NCBI RefSeq assembly: GCF_000067165.1
Contig: NC_010162.1
Coordinates: 2,294,001 to 2,358,000, forward strand
Length of the DNA stretch: 64,000 nucleotides
Source of the DNA: Sorangium cellulosum So ce56
Lineage (GTDB): Bacteria; Myxococcota_A; Polyangia; Polyangiales; Polyangiaceae
Direction: 5' to 3'
A model generated the notes under the pieces. It was not told the DNA's origin, made no database searches, and saw nothing but the letters and a program-made list of their open reading frames with translations. The stretch's first letter is position 1; the number at the start of each line of letters is the position of its first letter. Below, one piece after another: positions 24,105-32,523 of this stretch. The position numbers and the translations under genes are program-made.

Positions 24105-24734
24105 TCAGTGCAGCACCTCGTCGCCCCGCCGCCGCTGCCCCGTGGGGAGGTCGTCGATCCTTCCTCCGAAGAACGCGGCGGTGAACAGCGCGAGCAGCGC
24201 GATCGCCCCGGTCGCGTAGAGCCCGTAGCCCCACGTGAAGCGGACGGGACGGAGCAGCGTGCTGCCCGGCGTGAACATCAGGCGCATCGCGACGGTGACG
24301 AGGGCGACCGCGGCGAGGAAAGCGACGGCCACGCGGGCGCCGCGCATCTTGTGGATCGACCTCCGGGTCAGCGCGAGCGGGATCATCACGAAGAACGCGA
24401 CCGCCGGGGCCCACATCCAGCCGAGCCGTCGCGCGAGCCCGAAGCCGCTGAGGTCGCGGAGCTCGGGGGCCGTCTCGTGGATCCACGGCGCGAAGAACGC
24501 CGCGAGCCCGAGGAGCGCGAGCGCGAGCAGGGCGCCCCGGCCGCGCCCGGCGTAGGTCCACGGGAGCGGTTCCATGTGCGGCGGGAGCGGCTCGTCAGGC
24601 TCTTCTTGGAGCGCGTCGTACGAGGGGGGAAGCTTCGCGAGCGCCTCCAGCCGGAGGCCGCAGGCGGGGCACGTGGACGCCTCTTTCGCCTCGAACATCT
24701 CCCGGCAGAAGGGGCAGGCGTGAAGCCCGGTCAT
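24105..24734 (-). CDS. Zinc-ribbon membrane protein
   Basis: 209 residues from ATG 24734 (the frame extends upstream but over the start of the divergent PCD gene). It begins with a treble-Cys ribbon (CPFCREMF ... CPACG), then four hydrophobic segments. The plan matches the neighbouring 23203-24009 gene: metal-binding N-terminus plus four TM helices. Function unknown. The 95-base gap between them holds no clear promoter. Confidence 0.7.
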   Translation of the reverse strand: MTGLHACPFCREMFEAKEASTCPACGLRLEALAKLPPSYDALQEEPDEPLPPHMEPLPWTYAGRGRGALLALALLGLAAFFAPWIHETAPELRDLSGFGLARRLGWMWAPAVAFFVMIPLALTRRSIHKMRGARVAVAFLAAVALVTVAMRLMFTPGSTLLRPVRFTWGYGLYATGAIALLALFTAAFFGGRIDDLPTGQRRRGDEVLH

Positions 24735-24828
24735 CGAGGCGGGAAGATAGCGCACGGCGAACGGCGCGCGGGGCGGGGCCGCATTCCGGGGTTCCACCGG
24801 GGCGGGGCTTAGCCCATAGTTGCGTCCC

Positions 24829-25122
24829 ATGGGCAAGCGTGATCGGCTCTCGGACGATGAGATCGCCGGGTTCGTCGCTGCTCACCCGGGCTGGGTGCGA
24901 GCGGGCGAGCAGATCGAGCGGAGCTACTCGTTTCCGGATTACGGGACCGGCGTTGGCTTCGTGATAAAGGTCGCCCTCCTGGCCGAGCGGCGCGATCATC
25001 ACCCGGAGATCGCGCTGTCGTGGGGCAAGGTGCGGGTCGCGTGGTCCACGCATGACGCTGGCGGTCTGACCGCGCTCGACCTGGAGCTGGCCGAGCTGAC
25101 CGACCGCTTGAGCGCGGGCTGA
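24829..25122 (+). CDS. phhB: 4a-hydroxytetrahydrobiopterin dehydratase (PCD/DCoH)
   Basis: 97 residues from ATG 24829. The DCoH core is clear: ERSYSFPDYGTGVGFVIKVA, then ERRDHHPEIALSWGKVRVAW and STHDAGGLTALDLELA, with the paired active-site histidines in DHHPEI. The enzyme dehydrates 4a-hydroxytetrahydropterin produced by aromatic amino-acid hydroxylases and recycles the cofactor. The rnc gene starts 9 bases after its stop, so they likely share a transcript. Confidence 0.92.
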   Translation: MGKRDRLSDDEIAGFVAAHPGWVRAGEQIERSYSFPDYGTGVGFVIKVALLAERRDHHPEIALSWGKVRVAWSTHDAGGLTALDLELAELTDRLSAG

Positions 25123-25130
25123 CGCTGCGC

Positions 25131-25976
25131 GTGGGCAAGGTGCTGGGGATGCTCCCGAGCGAGCTGCTGCAACGTCTGGATCTGGGGCTGGAGGGGGACC
25201 TGCCGCACCTCGAGGAGGCGCTGACGCATCCGAGCTTCTCGAACGAGCAGCGAGGCGGCCGGCGCGTGGACAACCAGCGCCTCGAGTTCCTGGGGGACGC
25301 CGTGCTCGGCCTGTGCGTGACGGAGCTCCTCATGGAGCGCTTTCCGGGGGCGAGGGAGGGGGAGCTCTCGATGATGCGCTCCGCCCTGGTCAACACGGAC
25401 GCGCTGGCGGCGTGGGCGCGAGGGATCGAGCTCGGCGCTGCGCTCCGGGTCGGGCGCGGCGCGGAGGTCGCCGGGGAGCGCGACCAGACGAACGTGCTCG
25501 CCGACGCCACCGAGGCGCTCGTCGCGGCCCTGTACCTCGATCGCGGCTTCGAGAGCGCGCGGGCGCTGAGCCGGAAGATCGCCGCGAGCCCGCTCGCGCA
25601 GCTCGCGAGCGGCAGCCTGCTCGGGCGTGACGCGAAGAGCGAGCTGCAGGAGCGCGTGCAGGCGCGCGGCGCTGCGTCGCCGCGCTACCGCCTGATGGGC
25701 ACGGAGGGGCCCGACCACGACCGCGCGTTCCTCGTCGCCGTCGAGGTCGACGGCCAGGTCATCGGCACCGGCCGGGGCCGGTCGAAGAAGCTCGCGGAGC
25801 AGGCGGCCGCGCGCGCCGCGCTCCTCTCGTGCGCCGCGCCGGAGCCCGCGGCCGCCGCATCCGATGGACGGGCAGCCGCCGAGACCCTGCGAGGTGCGCC
25901 CGAGGGCAGGGGGGGCCCGCCATCCGGCGCGGCATCCTCCGAGCAAACCGTGAACGACCGAGGACCCAGTCGATGA
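25131..25976 (+). CDS. rnc: Ribonuclease III
   Basis: 281 residues from GTG 25131; ATG 25149 would also keep the fold. The RNase III signature NQRLEFLGDAVLGL is near residue 45, the second catalytic block DATEALVAALYLD near 124, and a dsRNA-binding domain covers about 165-235 (KSELQERVQARG, GRGRSKKLAEQAAARAAL). It cuts double-stranded RNA in rRNA and mRNA processing. The ~45-residue C-terminal tail is unusual and low-complexity. The stop overlaps the next ATG (ATGA). Confidence 0.93.
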   Translation: MGKVLGMLPSELLQRLDLGLEGDLPHLEEALTHPSFSNEQRGGRRVDNQRLEFLGDAVLGLCVTELLMERFPGAREGELSMMRSALVNTDALAAWARGIELGAALRVGRGAEVAGERDQTNVLADATEALVAALYLDRGFESARALSRKIAASPLAQLASGSLLGRDAKSELQERVQARGAASPRYRLMGTEGPDHDRAFLVAVEVDGQVIGTGRGRSKKLAEQAAARAALLSCAAPEPAAAASDGRAAAETLRGAPEGRGGPPSGAASSEQTVNDRGPSR

Positions 25977-26392
25977 TCCGTCACCTGATGCTTGCTTTCA
26001 CTTTCGCGCTCTGCTCGCTCTTCGTCGCGCTGCCGGCCTGGGCCGGGAGCTACCTGGACAGGGCGAGCCTGCTGCTCGACGAGGCGCGCAGGGAGGGCGA
26101 CATGCTCCTGCCCCGGACCCATGACAAGGAGCTCGTCATGGTGGTGCATGCGCTCGCGGAAGCGCGCGCCCTGGTGGCGCGCAAGATGGAGTGCCCTAGC
26201 TCCGTCTCCAAGGCGCACCCGCACCTCCTGCTCGTGCTCGAGAACAGCGAGCGCGCCGCCGACGCGGCGGCTCAGGGCAACTTCAAGAAGTTCATGGAGC
26301 ACCTCACCGTGGCGCGGAACGAGGACCGCGCATTCCGCGCGCTCCTCGCCGAGCTCGGCTACGCGCTGCCCGATCTGAGCTCGAAGCGCTGA
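25973..26392 (+). CDS. Small exported helical protein of unknown function
   Basis: 139 residues from ATG 25973, whose start overlaps the rnc stop. A clean Sec signal peptide covers residues 1-22 (FALCSLFVALPAWA, cut before GSYLDRA). The mature part is helical: LLLDEARREGDMLLPRTHD, ALAEARALVARKMECPS, then a His/Leu-rich stretch. A single Cys remains. Probably periplasmic. Translation seems coupled to rnc, though no functional link is evident. No family recognised. Confidence 0.75.
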   Translation: MIRHLMLAFTFALCSLFVALPAWAGSYLDRASLLLDEARREGDMLLPRTHDKELVMVVHALAEARALVARKMECPSSVSKAHPHLLLVLENSERAADAAAQGNFKKFMEHLTVARNEDRAFRALLAELGYALPDLSSKR

Positions 26393-26426
26393 GGAGCGCA
26401 GCGAGCCGCGTCCGCTCGAAGCGGGT

Positions 26427-26464
26427 CTGCGCCGGGGGGCTCGTGGCGAGCGTCCCCGGCGCAG
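26427..26464. terminator. Nested hairpin between convergent genes
   Basis: An 11-bp perfect stem (CTGCGCCGGGG pairing with CCCCGGCGCAG) encloses a second small stem (GCTCG/CGAGC). It sits between two genes that converge here. No T-tract follows on either strand, so it may be a Rho-assisted or bidirectional terminator, or only a stable palindrome. Confidence 0.55.
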
Positions 26465-26470
26465 CGGGTC

Positions 26471-27613
26471 TCAGAACATCGCGCCGAGATCGATGCCGAG
26501 GGTCCACTGCGACCCGAGCCCGGCGAACTTGTTCTCGCCGTCGATCTCGTTCGCCGCGCCCTGGTTCGCGTCCTCGGGGCTCACGATGTCGGTGATGAAG
26601 TGCGCGCCGAGCTTGACCATCTGGAACCGCAGCTGCGCGCCGAAATGGAGCCGGTGGCGGTTCATGCGCACGGCGTCGAACACCACGGTGTTGTTGAAGT
26701 CGGCCTGGGAGCCGCCGTCGCACACCGGCTGGCCGTCGTGCGGGAGCGGCTTGCCGTCCTGCCCCTGCACCGGGTTGGCAGGCGAGTTCACCCCTCGGAA
26801 GTTGCAGAAGTTCACGGCGTCGGTGTTCGGGGTGAGATCGATGAGCCCCGAGTCTCCGAAGATCCGGAGCCACTGGTAGCCGGCGTAGGGGGTGATCACG
26901 ACCGTGCCGGCGATCGGCAGGGGCTTCGAGATCACCGCGTCGGCGCCGGCCACGGTCAGCTGGAACTCCTCCGTCCCGGTGACGCTCCGGACGCTGCCGC
27001 CGACGGCGAGCTCCGGGAGAATCGCGGGGAGCCCCCGGCGGAACCCCTCGAACAGCGACCAGCGGACGTCCGCCCCCGCGCTGACGAGGCTGGTGTTGGC
27101 CAGGAACCCGACGGCGCCGGTGAGCTCGAACCCGAACGGAAAACCCTTGCGGACCTTGAGGGAGTAGTGCTGCAGGAAGGAGTCCGGGCTCCGGTTCTCG
27201 ATGGAGAAGTTCTTGCTGGTCGGATCCTGCGGCCCCTGCGTGCCCTGCTTCCAATAATCGGCGTCGCTGTCAATCTTCGTGTAGTTGGCCTCGATGCCGA
27301 TCTCGAACCCGCCGTAACCCGTGGTCCGCGCCGAGTGCATCGCCGACGGCGCCACCGCGAAGCCGTACTGCGCGATGAGCTTGGCGAACGCGGCGTCGTC
27401 GGTCAGGCAGCGTTGATAACGGGAAGCGGGGTTGTAGTAGAGGCCACCCGCCGGCCCCGTGATGCGGCAGGGCACGGCGGCGCCGCCGAGGCTCGGCTCC
27501 GGGTCGCGCACGAGCCGCGCGAGCGCCGGATCCATGACGTCGGCGGCTGCGAGCGAGGAAGACGCCACTCCTGCGAGGGCAATAGCCGAAGCGATCCAGC
27601 ACGATGCGCGCAT
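26471..27613 (-). CDS. Outer-membrane beta-barrel protein
   Basis: 380 residues with a signal peptide (1-23, ending SSLAA). The rest alternates polar and hydrophobic residues as amphipathic strands, with aromatic girdles (GYGGFEIGIEANYTKI; FGFELTGAVGFLAN; RLHFGAQLRFQMVKLGAHF). The last residue is Phe (LGIDLGAMF), the usual C-terminal BAM signal. Two Cys pairs lie in predicted loops (CNFRG and VCDGG). No transport family can be assigned. An AT-poor leader separates it from trmL. Confidence 0.78.
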   Translation of the reverse strand: MRASCWIASAIALAGVASSSLAAADVMDPALARLVRDPEPSLGGAAVPCRITGPAGGLYYNPASRYQRCLTDDAAFAKLIAQYGFAVAPSAMHSARTTGYGGFEIGIEANYTKIDSDADYWKQGTQGPQDPTSKNFSIENRSPDSFLQHYSLKVRKGFPFGFELTGAVGFLANTSLVSAGADVRWSLFEGFRRGLPAILPELAVGGSVRSVTGTEEFQLTVAGADAVISKPLPIAGTVVITPYAGYQWLRIFGDSGLIDLTPNTDAVNFCNFRGVNSPANPVQGQDGKPLPHDGQPVCDGGSQADFNNTVVFDAVRMNRHRLHFGAQLRFQMVKLGAHFITDIVSPEDANQGAANEIDGENKFAGLGSQWTLGIDLGAMF

Positions 27614-27814
27614 TCCGTGTCTCCGAGGCGGGAGGCTACGTGTCCGCTCGTACAGCCGTCAAGCGAACAGAGGGGCCTCCGTCCGTTCGGTTCGCGTTTT
27701 CCGCGCGACCGCGTGGGCCGGCTATCTGTCGAGGCGGCGCTGGCGAGCCAGGCGGCGCGCGCGATCCCTCGCTCGGGGGTTGCGGCGCGCGGTCGCGTCG
27801 CGGAAAGAGAGGGC

Positions 27815-28333
27815 GTGCTCAACGATGGTCGCCCCCGGCTCCGTGCGGCGCCGCTCGATCCGCCGTTCCGGATCGTGCTGGTGGAGCCGGAGATCCCGCA
27901 GAACACAGGCAACATCGCGCGGCTCGCCGCTGCGACGCAGAGCCCCTTGCATCTGCTCGGGAGGCTGGGGTTCCGCATCGACGAGCGGAGCGTCCGCCGC
28001 GCGGGGCTTGACTACTGGCACCTGGTCACGCTCGAGCAGCAGCTCGACATCGCCCACTTTCGCCACCATCACCCGAACGCTCGGCTCCGCCTCTTCAGCG
28101 CGGTGGCGCCGCGGAGCTACCTCGACGCGGACTTCCGGCCGGGCGACGCGCTGGTGTTCGGCAAGGAGAGCGTGGGCCTCGACCCCGAGCTCCTCGCGCG
28201 GATGCCGGACGACGTCTTCGGCATTCCCACGCTGGGTCCCGTGCGCTCCCTCAACCTGGCCAACGCGGTATCCATCGTCCTGTACGAGGCGCTCCGCCAG
28301 GTGGGCGCGCTCGCCAGCGCCGCGCCGGGGTGA
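27815..28333 (+). CDS. trmL: tRNA (cytidine/uridine-34-2'-O)-methyltransferase TrmL
   Basis: 172 residues from GTG 27815, which has AAAGAGAGG just upstream. SPOUT-class motifs are clear: LVEPEIPQNTGNIARLAAAT (motif 1), LVFGKESVGLDPELLAR (motif 2) and VRSLNLANAVSIVLYEALRQ (motif 3, the trefoil knot). It methylates the ribose of the wobble nucleotide in tRNA-Leu species. The frame is open far upstream, but that region is antisense to the beta-barrel gene. Confidence 0.9.
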   Translation: MLNDGRPRLRAAPLDPPFRIVLVEPEIPQNTGNIARLAAATQSPLHLLGRLGFRIDERSVRRAGLDYWHLVTLEQQLDIAHFRHHHPNARLRLFSAVAPRSYLDADFRPGDALVFGKESVGLDPELLARMPDDVFGIPTLGPVRSLNLANAVSIVLYEALRQVGALASAAPG

Positions 28334-28404
28334 CGGCGCGTGCGCGCAGGCGCGCGCGACATCCGGGGAGAGCGGGATCCGCCGCGACGTCACCCTGGGG
28401 GCCG

Positions 28405-28484
28405 GCGGCCGCGCGCCGTGGACGTCGGCGACGCGTCGTTCTAAGCGGCCGCGCGCCGTGGACGTCGGCGACGCGTCGTTCTAA
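28405..28484 (+). repeat. Perfect 40-bp tandem duplication
   Basis: Two contiguous identical 40-bp units (28405-28444, 28445-28484), each starting GCGGCCGCGCGCCGTGGACG and ending TTCTAA. The second copy supplies the first bases of the AAGGAGAGG ribosome-binding site of the lipoprotein gene. Perfect identity suggests a recent duplication or slippage. Confidence 0.92.
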
Positions 28485-28496
28485 GGAGAGGGCCGC

Positions 28497-29012
28497 ATGG
28501 TCATGCACCGGCAACCCGCGCGACAGGACGCCCGACGGCCGGCCGCGCGCCTCGTCCAGGCCGGCGTGGCGGTCGCGCTCTCGGTCGCGGCGCTCGCCTC
28601 CGCCGGATGCAGCAGGCGGCCTCCGAGCGGCACGCCCGACGGCGCCGTCCGGGAGCTGGTCGCTCGCCTGCGCCAGCTGCACGGCGACCCGGCTGACGCC
28701 AAGGCCGCCTTCGAGCTGCTGTCGCGCCGCGCTCGAGACAACCTCGCGTCGCGCGCGCAGCGCTACAGCGCCGCGACGGGCAAGGCGATCGCGCCCGAGG
28801 CGATGATCACGCCGTCCCGCTTCCGCTTGCGCTTCGAGCCGCAGCGCTACTCTGCCCAGATCGCCGGCGCCCACGCCCTCGTGGACATCGCCGGCCTGCT
28901 CCCGGGAGAGCGCGTCCAGGTGCCCTGCGTCTACGAGGACGCGGGGTGGCGCGTCGATGTGGCGCTGCCCGCGCTCCCTCCCGTGCAGAAGCGACCGGGC
29001 AGCGATCTCTGA
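28497..29012 (+). CDS. Lipoprotein of unknown function
   Basis: 171 residues. ATG 28497 is preceded by AAGGAGAGG. A lipoprotein signal (residues 1-37, LASAG before Cys38) predicts an acylated envelope protein. The mature part has GAVRELVARLRQLHGDPADA, AFELLSRRARDNLASRA and strands toward the end (WRVDVALP), similar to NTF2/DUF4878-like lipoproteins. Role unknown. It stands alone between trmL and the opposing cdnL gene. Confidence 0.75.
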   Translation: MVMHRQPARQDARRPAARLVQAGVAVALSVAALASAGCSRRPPSGTPDGAVRELVARLRQLHGDPADAKAAFELLSRRARDNLASRAQRYSAATGKAIAPEAMITPSRFRLRFEPQRYSAQIAGAHALVDIAGLLPGERVQVPCVYEDAGWRVDVALPALPPVQKRPGSDL

Positions 29013-29049
29013 ACGCGCCCGGACCGATGGTGCACGGCGTTTTTGGCCC

Positions 29050-29082
29050 ACAAAAGCCCGGAGGCCGGCAGTGCCGGCCTCC
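29050..29082 (-). terminator. Intrinsic terminator of cdnL
   Basis: On the minus strand a perfect 10-bp stem (GGAGGCCGGC/GCCGGCCTCC, 3-base loop) is followed by GGGCTTTTG. It lies about 40 bases after the cdnL stop. The same stem could weakly stop the lipoprotein transcript from the other side, but no T-run follows there. Confidence 0.7.
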
Positions 29083-29123
29083 ATCGGCAGCGGCCGCAGG
29101 GCCGCTAACCATGAGGTAACGCC

Positions 29124-29630
29124 TTAGTTGGCGAGAAAGATCGCCTCGATCTCGGTCTTCACCTGCTCTTCCGTCTGACCTCGGGCGATCGCGATCTCCT
29201 TCACGATCAGCGTCCGGGCGGTGTCGAGCATGCGGCGCTCACCGAACGAGAGCTGCTTGTCCGTCTTCAAGCGATAGAGGTCGCGTAGCACCTCGGCGAC
29301 ATCGTAAATAGAACCCGTCTTGATCTTGTCCATGAAGCCGCGGTACCGACGGTTCCAGGTCTGGTTGTCGAACGCGATGGTACGCTCGCGGAGGATGTCG
29401 AAAATTTCCCGGATTTCCTGTTCAGAGATGACCTGGCGAAGGCCGACCGCGCTCGCGTTGCTGACTGGAACCATGATCTTTCGATCCGTGTCCAAGATGC
29501 GGAGAACATAGAATCGCTGACGGTTGCCAGCGATGTCCTTCTCCTCGATGTTGACCACCTCGGCCACGCCTTGGGCCGGGTAGACGGCTTTGTCGCCCAC
29601 CTTGAACTGGATCTCCGAACGAGCCTGCAT
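29124..29630 (-). CDS. cdnL: CdnL/CarD-family RNA polymerase-binding regulator
   Basis: 168 residues from ATG 29630, preceded by AGGAGACGAT; an upstream ATG has no such site. The N-terminal Tudor-like RNAP-interaction domain reads FKVGDKAVYPAQGVAEVVNI, then YVLRILDTDRKIMVPV. The helical C-terminal domain has TWNRRYRGFMDKIKTGSIYD, AEVLRDLYRLK and LSFGERRMLDTARTLIVKE. The whole protein matches Myxococcus CdnL, an essential factor that stabilises open complexes at housekeeping (rRNA) promoters by binding the RNAP beta subunit. Single gene with its own terminator. Confidence 0.95.
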   Translation of the reverse strand: MQARSEIQFKVGDKAVYPAQGVAEVVNIEEKDIAGNRQRFYVLRILDTDRKIMVPVSNASAVGLRQVISEQEIREIFDILRERTIAFDNQTWNRRYRGFMDKIKTGSIYDVAEVLRDLYRLKTDKQLSFGERRMLDTARTLIVKEIAIARGQTEEQVKTEIEAIFLAN

Positions 29631-30261
29631 ATCGTCTCCTTTGCCTTCCACCCCGCCGTCCTTTTAGTTTTTCGTCTGCCTCCCGAAATCCCTTCGAGGG
29701 GCGTACGCTGCACATGCGGTTGAACCTGGACCCGCAGAACCGACACACACCGTCACGCATTCCGAGAAAAATTCCGAGAAAAGAGCCATGAGCCGCCGCT
29801 CGAGACCGCTGTGCGAGAAGCAGGAACGCGAGCACCCTCCATGACCCGCGAGAGGTCGGTGCTCTGGCGTGCACGGCGGAATCTTGACAAGCGGCGGTGG
29901 AAGCGGACGGTTGCGGGCGGAAGGGATTGAAGTTGGGGGAACGGCCCTCTTGAAAAAGGGCCGGTTTGCGCCAGGCGCGCGCACTCTAGTGAGCCGGCCG
30001 AGATACGTCAACGAAAATCCCCGGGGTTGAGCCATCGTGGCGTGATCACTCTGGTTTTTCCTCGGGGTCGGGCGGGGTGACAGTGTGTACCGATGGAGGC
30101 ATCGGCGTGGGTGCGCGCCGGCTCACCCGCCTAGTTTAGGGCAGAGCGGGCCTCTCCGGGAGAGGTGGCGGACCTGACCTGGGTGGGATGACTCGAAAAT
30201 GTGACGGACGCGACGGACGTCGGGCGTTACGTCCGTCCGGCCTTCAAACGAGCCGGGGTGC
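29631..30261. other. Gene-free stretch upstream of cdnL
   Basis: About 630 bases with lower GC than the genes. It must contain the cdnL promoter, but I cannot point to a convincing -35/-10 pair on the minus strand. It holds a small hairpin at 29942-29963 (CGGCCCT/AGGGCCG) and the hairpin described at 30212-30237. No ORF with credible coding character was seen. Confidence 0.6.
30212..30237 (-). terminator. Hairpin after ppx-like gene
   Basis: A 9-bp perfect stem (GACGGACGT/ACGTCCGTC, 8-base loop) about 25 bases past the stop of the Ppx/GppA gene. A short T-run (ATTTTCG) comes ~12 bases later on the minus strand, too far for a classical intrinsic terminator. Confidence 0.4.
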
Positions 30262-31197
30262 TCAGGCGGCGCTGAGGCGCTCGGCGAGCCCCCAGCGGAC
30301 GCCGCGATCCGAAGCGACGAGATCGACAGGAGCTCCGGCGAGCCGCGAGGCCCACGCGAGGATCTCCTCGATGAGCACGCTGCCGGCCACGATGACGTCC
30401 GCGCGCGCCGGATCCAGCGCGCGCAGCTGCCTGCGCGCGGCGAGCGGCAGGGAAGCGAGGCGGGACGTGACGTCCACGATCTCTGCCCCGGATACCCGCG
30501 CGCCATGCACGCGGGCGCCGTCGTAGGGGGCCACGTCGCGCACGAGCGCGGCGAGGGTCGTCACCGTGCCCGCGACGCCGACCAGGGTGGGCGCCGCGAG
30601 CTGGGGCACGGCTGGAAGCGTCGCCAGCGCCGCCCGGACGTCGGCGCGGACGGCCTCGAGGTCCGCGGCGGCCGGCGGATCCGTGCGCACGTGGCGCTCG
30701 GTCAGGCGGACGCTCCCCACGTCGAGGCTCACCGCCTGCTCCACCGCGCCGCCGGTGCTGCCGACGATGATCTCCGTGCTACCGCCGCCCACGTCGACAA
30801 CGATCGTGGAACCGCGGGCCGGCAGGTCGAGCCCCGTCAGCGCGCCGGCGTATGTGAGCTCCGCCTCCTCCGGCCCGGAGATCACGCGCGGCGCGACGCC
30901 GATGAGCTCGCGGGCGCGGGCGATGAACGTCTCGCCGCCGGCGGCGTCGCGCATCGCGCTGGTGCCGACGGCGTCCACGCGCTCGACCCCCCGGGACCGG
31001 AGCTCCTCCCCGTAGCGGGCGAGGCAGGCGAGCGTGCGCTCCACGGCCTCGGGCGCGAGCGCGCGCGCAGCGTCGACCCCCTGGCCGAGCCGGGTGATGG
31101 TCGCGCGCTCGACGAGCGCGACGAGCTCACCCCCGCGGCGCTCGGCGATGAGCAGGAGGACCGAGTTCGTGCCGATGTCGATGGCCGCGACGCGCAT
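30262..31197 (-). CDS. Ppx/GppA-type phosphatase
   Basis: 311 residues of the ASKHA fold. The phosphate-1 loop is AAIDIGTNSVLLLIAE (4-19), then AVGTSAMRDAAGG, the phosphate-2 loop VVDVGGGSTEIIVG and GVAGTVTTLAAL. This is the short, single-module form, lacking the C-terminal HD-like domain of E. coli PPX. The family hydrolyses polyphosphate and/or pppGpp, so a stringent-response role is likely. It starts 10 bases after the OmpA-family gene and shares its operon. Which substrate it prefers cannot be told. Confidence 0.88.
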   Translation of the reverse strand: MRVAAIDIGTNSVLLLIAERRGGELVALVERATITRLGQGVDAARALAPEAVERTLACLARYGEELRSRGVERVDAVGTSAMRDAAGGETFIARARELIGVAPRVISGPEEAELTYAGALTGLDLPARGSTIVVDVGGGSTEIIVGSTGGAVEQAVSLDVGSVRLTERHVRTDPPAAADLEAVRADVRAALATLPAVPQLAAPTLVGVAGTVTTLAALVRDVAPYDGARVHGARVSGAEIVDVTSRLASLPLAARRQLRALDPARADVIVAGSVLIEEILAWASRLAGAPVDLVASDRGVRWGLAERLSAA

Positions 31198-31207
31198 GCC
31201 CCGAGCC

Positions 31208-32032
31208 TTACTGGGTGAGCGTCTTCAGGTCGAGCATCTCCTCGACGTTCGGCAGCACCACGAGCTCGCAGCGCCGGTTGGCCTGCTTGTTCTCCGGGGT
31301 GTCGTTGGGCTTCACCGGGTCGGTGTCGCCGTAGCCGGAGGCGCTCCACCGCTCGGGCTTGAGGCCGCCGCCGCCCTTGTCCTCGGGCTGGAGCAGGAAC
31401 GCCAGCACCTCGCGGGCGCGCATCACGCTGAGCCCCCAGTTGTCCTTGAAGCGGCCGCCGGCGAGCGGCGCGTTGTCCGTGTGCCCGGCGACCTGGAAGG
31501 AGCGCGCCGACAGGCCGGAGTCGTTGCGGATGACCTCGGCCACCTTGAGCAGGATCTCCTGACCCTCCTTCTTGAGCGTCTCCCGTCCCGAGTCGAAGAG
31601 GACGTCGCCGGGCAGCTGGATGACCATCCGGTTGTTGCGGACGGTCACGCTGAGCCCGAGCTTGGTGAGCGCCTGGAGCTTGTCGCGCAGCACCTCGAAG
31701 CGCTTCTTGATGTCCTCGAGCTGCTGGGCACGGCGGCGGAAGTCCTCGAGCGCGCGCGCCTGCTGCTCGAGGTTCGCGTTCAGGTTGGAGATGTCCACGC
31801 CTGCTGCCTTGAGCTGGGACTTGAGCTGCTCGATCCGGGCCGCCGCCTCGTCGAGCTCGCTCTTGGCCTTCTTGTTCTGCGCCTGCTCGGCGCTCAGCTG
31901 GGTCTTCAGGCCCTCGATCTCGCGGACCTTCGCCTGCATCTCCTCCTCCGAGTAGCCGCACCCGAGCGCCCCCGAGCCCGCAAGGAGCGTTGCGCCAAGC
32001 AACAACCACGACGTCGAGCGACGAACCAACAT
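31208..32032 (-). CDS. OmpA-family peptidoglycan-binding lipoprotein
   Basis: 274 residues from ATG 32032, preceded by the strong AGGAGGAAAGGT. Lipobox SGALGC gives Cys25. Residues ~30-120 are a long coiled coil (MQAKVREIEGLKTQLSAEQ, AARIEQLKSQLKAAG). The C-terminal OmpA/MotB domain has VLFDSGRETLKKEGQEILLK, VAGHTDNAPL, NWGLSVMRAREVLAFLL and ANRRCELVVLP. It should tether the outer membrane to peptidoglycan. First gene of an operon with the Ppx/GppA-type gene. Confidence 0.9.
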   Translation of the reverse strand: MLVRRSTSWLLLGATLLAGSGALGCGYSEEEMQAKVREIEGLKTQLSAEQAQNKKAKSELDEAAARIEQLKSQLKAAGVDISNLNANLEQQARALEDFRRRAQQLEDIKKRFEVLRDKLQALTKLGLSVTVRNNRMVIQLPGDVLFDSGRETLKKEGQEILLKVAEVIRNDSGLSARSFQVAGHTDNAPLAGGRFKDNWGLSVMRAREVLAFLLQPEDKGGGGLKPERWSASGYGDTDPVKPNDTPENKQANRRCELVVLPNVEEMLDLKTLTQ

Positions 32033-32396
32033 ACCTTTCCTCCTAGAGCAGCCTAGAGCAGCGCGGCGCTCGGCCGTGAGGGGCGCCGCGCAGGCGGCGC
32101 GACCGTAGCGAGGCGAATGGCGCCGCACAAGGCTCTCTAGAGCCTGCGCAACGCTGGAGCTCCGTGCGACCATGAGCGCACCGGCGCCGTTTGCCGCGCC
32201 ATGCAGGCGCGCGATCGCCAGGAAGGAGCGCGAAGGGCCAAGACAGACATCACGTCAACTGTCAACAAAAATCAGTCGTAAGGTTCGGTCTGGTTGCTTC
32301 ACCACGGCCTGCTCCGACGTTTACCCTCGCAACGCTTGCGGACCAGTTTGCCTGGAACACACGGGATACATCAGTTTAGGGCCTGCAAGATTTTCC

Positions 32397-32425
32397 TTGA
32401 CCATCACCATGCGTGGCAATATACG
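32397..32425 (+). promoter_or_regulatory. Sigma-70-type promoter for the histone-like gene
   Basis: TTGACC at 32397-32402 and TATACG at 32420-32425 are separated by 17 bases, the ideal spacing, inside a notably AT-richer stretch. The gene starts about 100 bases downstream. The rest of the 32033-32523 gap holds no ORF I trust; it must also carry the promoter of the divergent OmpA-family operon. Confidence 0.6.
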
Positions 32426-32523
32426 TCGTGCAACATCTGTTGCCTCGGTAAGGAAACTGTAGCGGAGAGGACGTTCGGCGATGTCCGCCGTGCCGTGCCG
32501 GGGCGAATGCAGGAGGATTTCCA

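Noticed and set aside
26600..27814. Upstream extension of trmL
   Set aside because: Antisense to the beta-barrel gene; TrmL of normal length starts at 27815 with a ribosome-binding site.
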